64,000 nt of DNA from contig ARYC01001255.1 in the NCBI GenBank assembly GCA_000711775.1, positions 41,793 to 105,792 of the forward strand, given 5' to 3'. The DNA comes from Oxytricha trifallax. Taxonomy: Eukaryota > Ciliophora > Spirotrichea > Sporadotrichida > Oxytrichidae. A program made the translations under genes and the position numbers. This document shows positions 62,121-64,000 of this stretch, piece by piece. Position 1 is the first letter of the stretch. Each line of letters begins with the position of its first letter. The notes under the pieces were generated by a model. The model searched no databases. It was not told the origin of the DNA and was given only the letters and a program-made list of their open reading frames with translations.

Positions 62121-62795
62121 TTATTTTCAATTATTAATTTCTATTTTAATAACAGAGACCTCAAGTGATAGCTCTGGTAGTTCCTTATGAGAGTTCATCT
62201 CACAGCTATCACACTTTTTATTGACCCCAAAGGTAAGTCTCATTTAGTTTGATCGAAGTGCTGTTGTTTTTCTTAAAATGTTAGCGCTAATATTTAAATT
62301 TGAATTTAAAATTATAAAACTGACTCTATAAATGAGAGCTTATATGAGAGCTTTCCAAGCCTACAAGTTTCAAGGGAGGTTATAAGAGCGTTAGAGAAGA
62401 TATAAGAGTGCTAAGAGACGAACCAGCTCAAAATATAGGTGAGAAAATAACCATTTTAACTTTCAATAATAAGTTGATTATAGCACGTACCAATTTAGGA
62501 GGTGCTCCTAATTAAGTACGTACTGTTTTAAGAGGTATTTTGTCATTTTATGATTAAAATTAGGGTGCTCCTAATGAAGTACGTACCAATTTAAATTAAA
62601 AAATATGGAACTATAACAGTAGAAATTGATATCAATCTCTCAAGTTTGAAACCAGTTCTCAAAACCTTCTCCATATCCTTCTTAGAGGTTGACCTCCTAT
62701 AGGATGCATATTTAATAGTAAGTTTTACAGAGGTATATAATTGAAATCAATAAACTTAAATTTGAATATCATTTCTTATTAGATCTGTAAACAAG
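62121..62795. promoter_or_regulatory. Divergent TBE promoter region with repeated palindromic boxes
   Basis: Lies between the starts of the zinc-finger/kinase gene (62120, leftward) and the transposase gene (62796, rightward). Two direct copies of GGTGCTCCTAATKAAGTACG (about 62501-62522 and 62565-62586) each end in GTACGTAC. A mirrored CACGTACCAATTTAGGAG precedes the first copy, forming a hairpin-like inverted repeat. These could be transposase- or regulator-binding sites; no experimental parallel is known to me. Confidence 0.4.
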
Positions 62796-64000
62796 ATGGA
62801 GTCAATGAATGATGCAATGAAAAGAGTGCAAGCACTAGAATTGATTCAAAGATTTAGAAGCAAGTAGGATTTGCACCGCTACCTGGTGCAGCAAGGTAAT
62901 GAACTCATAGTAACTTATCTTGACTTCAAAACCCCAAAACCCCTTAGTGAGGTTTATAAGTGCTTTGATTTATAGGGTATATTTGGGGTCTTATTGGGGT
63001 TGGTAGAGAAATTAGGCCAATTTGCAAAATGAGAAATAGAAATAGAGAAATATAGGGTCTATATATGATGAGTAATATTTAGATTTATTGCTTAAGCTTA
63101 GGTATGGTACAAGTATTAATATAGACTAAGTCAAACCAGTGTTGAATTATACATTCATAGCAAGACTCCTACACAAGAGTGCCTCAACTGTTAGGTATCA
63201 TTCCTTGTTAGCTGTTTAACATTATAACTCAGGCTCTTGAAAACATCCTGCAAGAAAATAAAAGTTCTCACAGGTCCATATTGGATATTGACTATCTCTG
63301 TGACTCTAAGACAATAAAGTATTGGGCTCACTTTCCTCTTGACTAACAAGCTGTAATGTTTCATCGCAAGTTTCCAGACATGCGTATCTCTCCTTAGACT
63401 ATAGCCAATATTTAGAGACGAAATGGTATTACTTTCAAGACTATCAACAGAGTTAAGAGAGTGATTGATTTTACAGTGCCATTTTATAGTAATAATTTAA
63501 ACTATATATATGATTAAATGCAGAGAGCTATTGATAATAACATCAAGTTTATTCATGCAGATGAAGCTGGGTTTACGTTCAACACTTTTATTAATAAGTC
63601 ATGGTACAAGAAGTATGATAACATAGAAGTTTATGACTAAAAAGTAAAGGTAGTCACCCATGCAATTTTATCAGGTATAAGTGAAGATTCAGGCTTAGAG
63701 AGTTATGTGATTCACCCTTGCTCTATTAAGCGAGAGTAGTATATAGAGTTCCTACATAAGCTCAGAGAGAAGTATAGCAACCAAGATCATCCTGTTTGTT
63801 GATAACCTATCAGTTCATAAGACTAAGGAGTCTAAGAAAGCTTATGAAGAGTTAAACATAACTCCTGTACACAACGTTCCTTACAGCCCTTAATTTAATG
63901 GAATAGAATTCTACTGGAGTTAATAAAGACTCACTACAAGAAGCTTCTGCTGTATCATCTTATGCATGACTTGCCCATCGATACAGTAGACTTGATTCAA
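62796..64000 (+). pseudogene. TBE transposase (Tc1/IS630 DDE family), split and frameshifted
   Basis: The N-terminus at 62796 reads MESMNDAMKRVQALELIQRF, then KQDLHRYLVQQ, and is cut by a TBE end at 62927. Coding resumes near 63145 (YTRVPQLLGIIPCQLFNII; DYLCDSKTIKYWAHFPL; RVKRVIDFTVPFYSNNLNY) through first catalytic Asp HADEAGFTF (about 63557). A frameshift near 63775 leads to second Asp ILFVDNLSVHKTKES. Catalytic Glu lies in SPQFNGIEFYWS (about 63905), 34-35 residues later, followed by another frameshift to THYKKLLLYHLMHDLPID at the window edge. Spacing and motifs (VDNLSVH, YSPxFNxIE) are those of Tc1/mariner-IS630 transposases, including TBE transposases that act in ciliate genome rearrangement. 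TAA/TAG are Gln. This copy is non-functional. Confidence 0.8.
62927..63004. repeat. TBE terminal repeat with 17-bp C4A4 end
   Basis: Starts with CAAAACCCCAAAACCCC (62927-62943), exactly the telomere-like sequence that heads TBE termini, and extends about 78 bp to TTATTGGGGTTGG. It matches 59776-59846 in direct orientation. Its location inside the transposase reading frame indicates insertion of a TBE end (solo terminus or nested element) into this copy. Confidence 0.8.

Larger units (their letters stand above)
59776..64000. mobile_element. TBE-like (telomere-bearing) DNA transposon, decayed and nested
   Basis: Contains the gene set expected of spirotrich TBE elements: a C2H2 zinc-finger plus kinase protein (the '57-kDa' ORF) on the minus strand and a DDE transposase (the '42-kDa' ORF) on the plus strand, transcribed divergently from 62.1-62.8 kb. 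Telomere-like terminal sequences occur at 59776 and 62927. The element is broken by a 930-bp foldback insertion, frameshifts and an inserted TBE end, and continues beyond the window. TBEs are germline-limited Tc1/IS630-family transposons removed during macronuclear development. No third (22-kDa) ORF was found here. Confidence 0.8.

Noticed and set aside
62927..62943. CAAAACCCCAAAACCCC as a true chromosome end or telomere addition site
   Set aside because: It heads a 78-bp sequence repeated at 59776 and sits in a transposase gene, so it is a TBE terminus.
1..64000. tRNA, rRNA, CRISPR arrays or bacterial operons
   Set aside because: No tRNA cloverleaf-like GC-rich stretch, rRNA core motif or regularly spaced repeats were seen, and the code, introns and pointers indicate a ciliate germline.

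Overview
The window looks like germline (micronuclear) DNA of a spirotrich ciliate of the Oxytricha/Stylonychia/Tetmemena type. Five things point there. The DNA is extremely AT-rich. Open frames only make sense if TAA and TAG are read as Gln. Coding DNA comes in short GC-richer patches separated by AT-rich spacers, and at several junctions short direct repeats (pointers) restore the frame exactly. The right end carries a TBE-like transposon whose terminus starts with the 17-base C4A4 telomere-like sequence CAAAACCCCAAAACCCC. Introns are short (25-58 nt) and GT-AG. No tRNA, rRNA or CRISPR was seen. The species cannot be fixed from sequence alone.

Layout. About 2.2-29.1 kb is best explained as one huge interrupted gene for a secreted alpha-2-macroglobulin-like protein. 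Its 5' segments (signal peptide, first macroglobulin domain) lie on the + strand from 22.95 kb rightwards. The remaining segments lie on the - strand from 21.3 kb down to 2.2 kb, so the locus would need an inversion during macronuclear development. Several foldback/MITE-like elements sit in its spacers. From 29.6 to 45.7 kb there are a tetraspan-like membrane gene, a Q/N-rich gene split by a 1.8 kb eliminated segment with pointer GGGAAC, several weaker coding patches, more inverted-repeat elements, and a small element with C4A4/G4T4 ends.

46.03-48.02 kb is a complete unusual mobile element: a 441-residue superfamily-3 helicase (Rep-like) ORF between 286-bp inverted repeats that contain iteron-like repeats. 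A TAATATTAC nonamer overlaps the left end. I regard this as the most novel object in the window.

48-56.3 kb is a denser stretch of genes with spliceable introns and few interruptions: a transporter-like fragment, an ankyrin-like pseudogene, unknown basic proteins, a degenerate DHHC palmitoyltransferase and a RING/coiled-coil protein. 59.8-64.0 kb is a decaying TBE-family (Tc1/IS630-type) transposon. It has a C2H2 zinc-finger plus kinase gene broken by a 930-bp palindrome, a divergent promoter region, and a D,D,E transposase gene interrupted by a TBE end and by frameshifts.

Coordinates of coding patches inside interrupted genes are approximate (a few to tens of bases) unless a pointer or splice site is named. 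Function calls rest on motif recognition, not on database searches.
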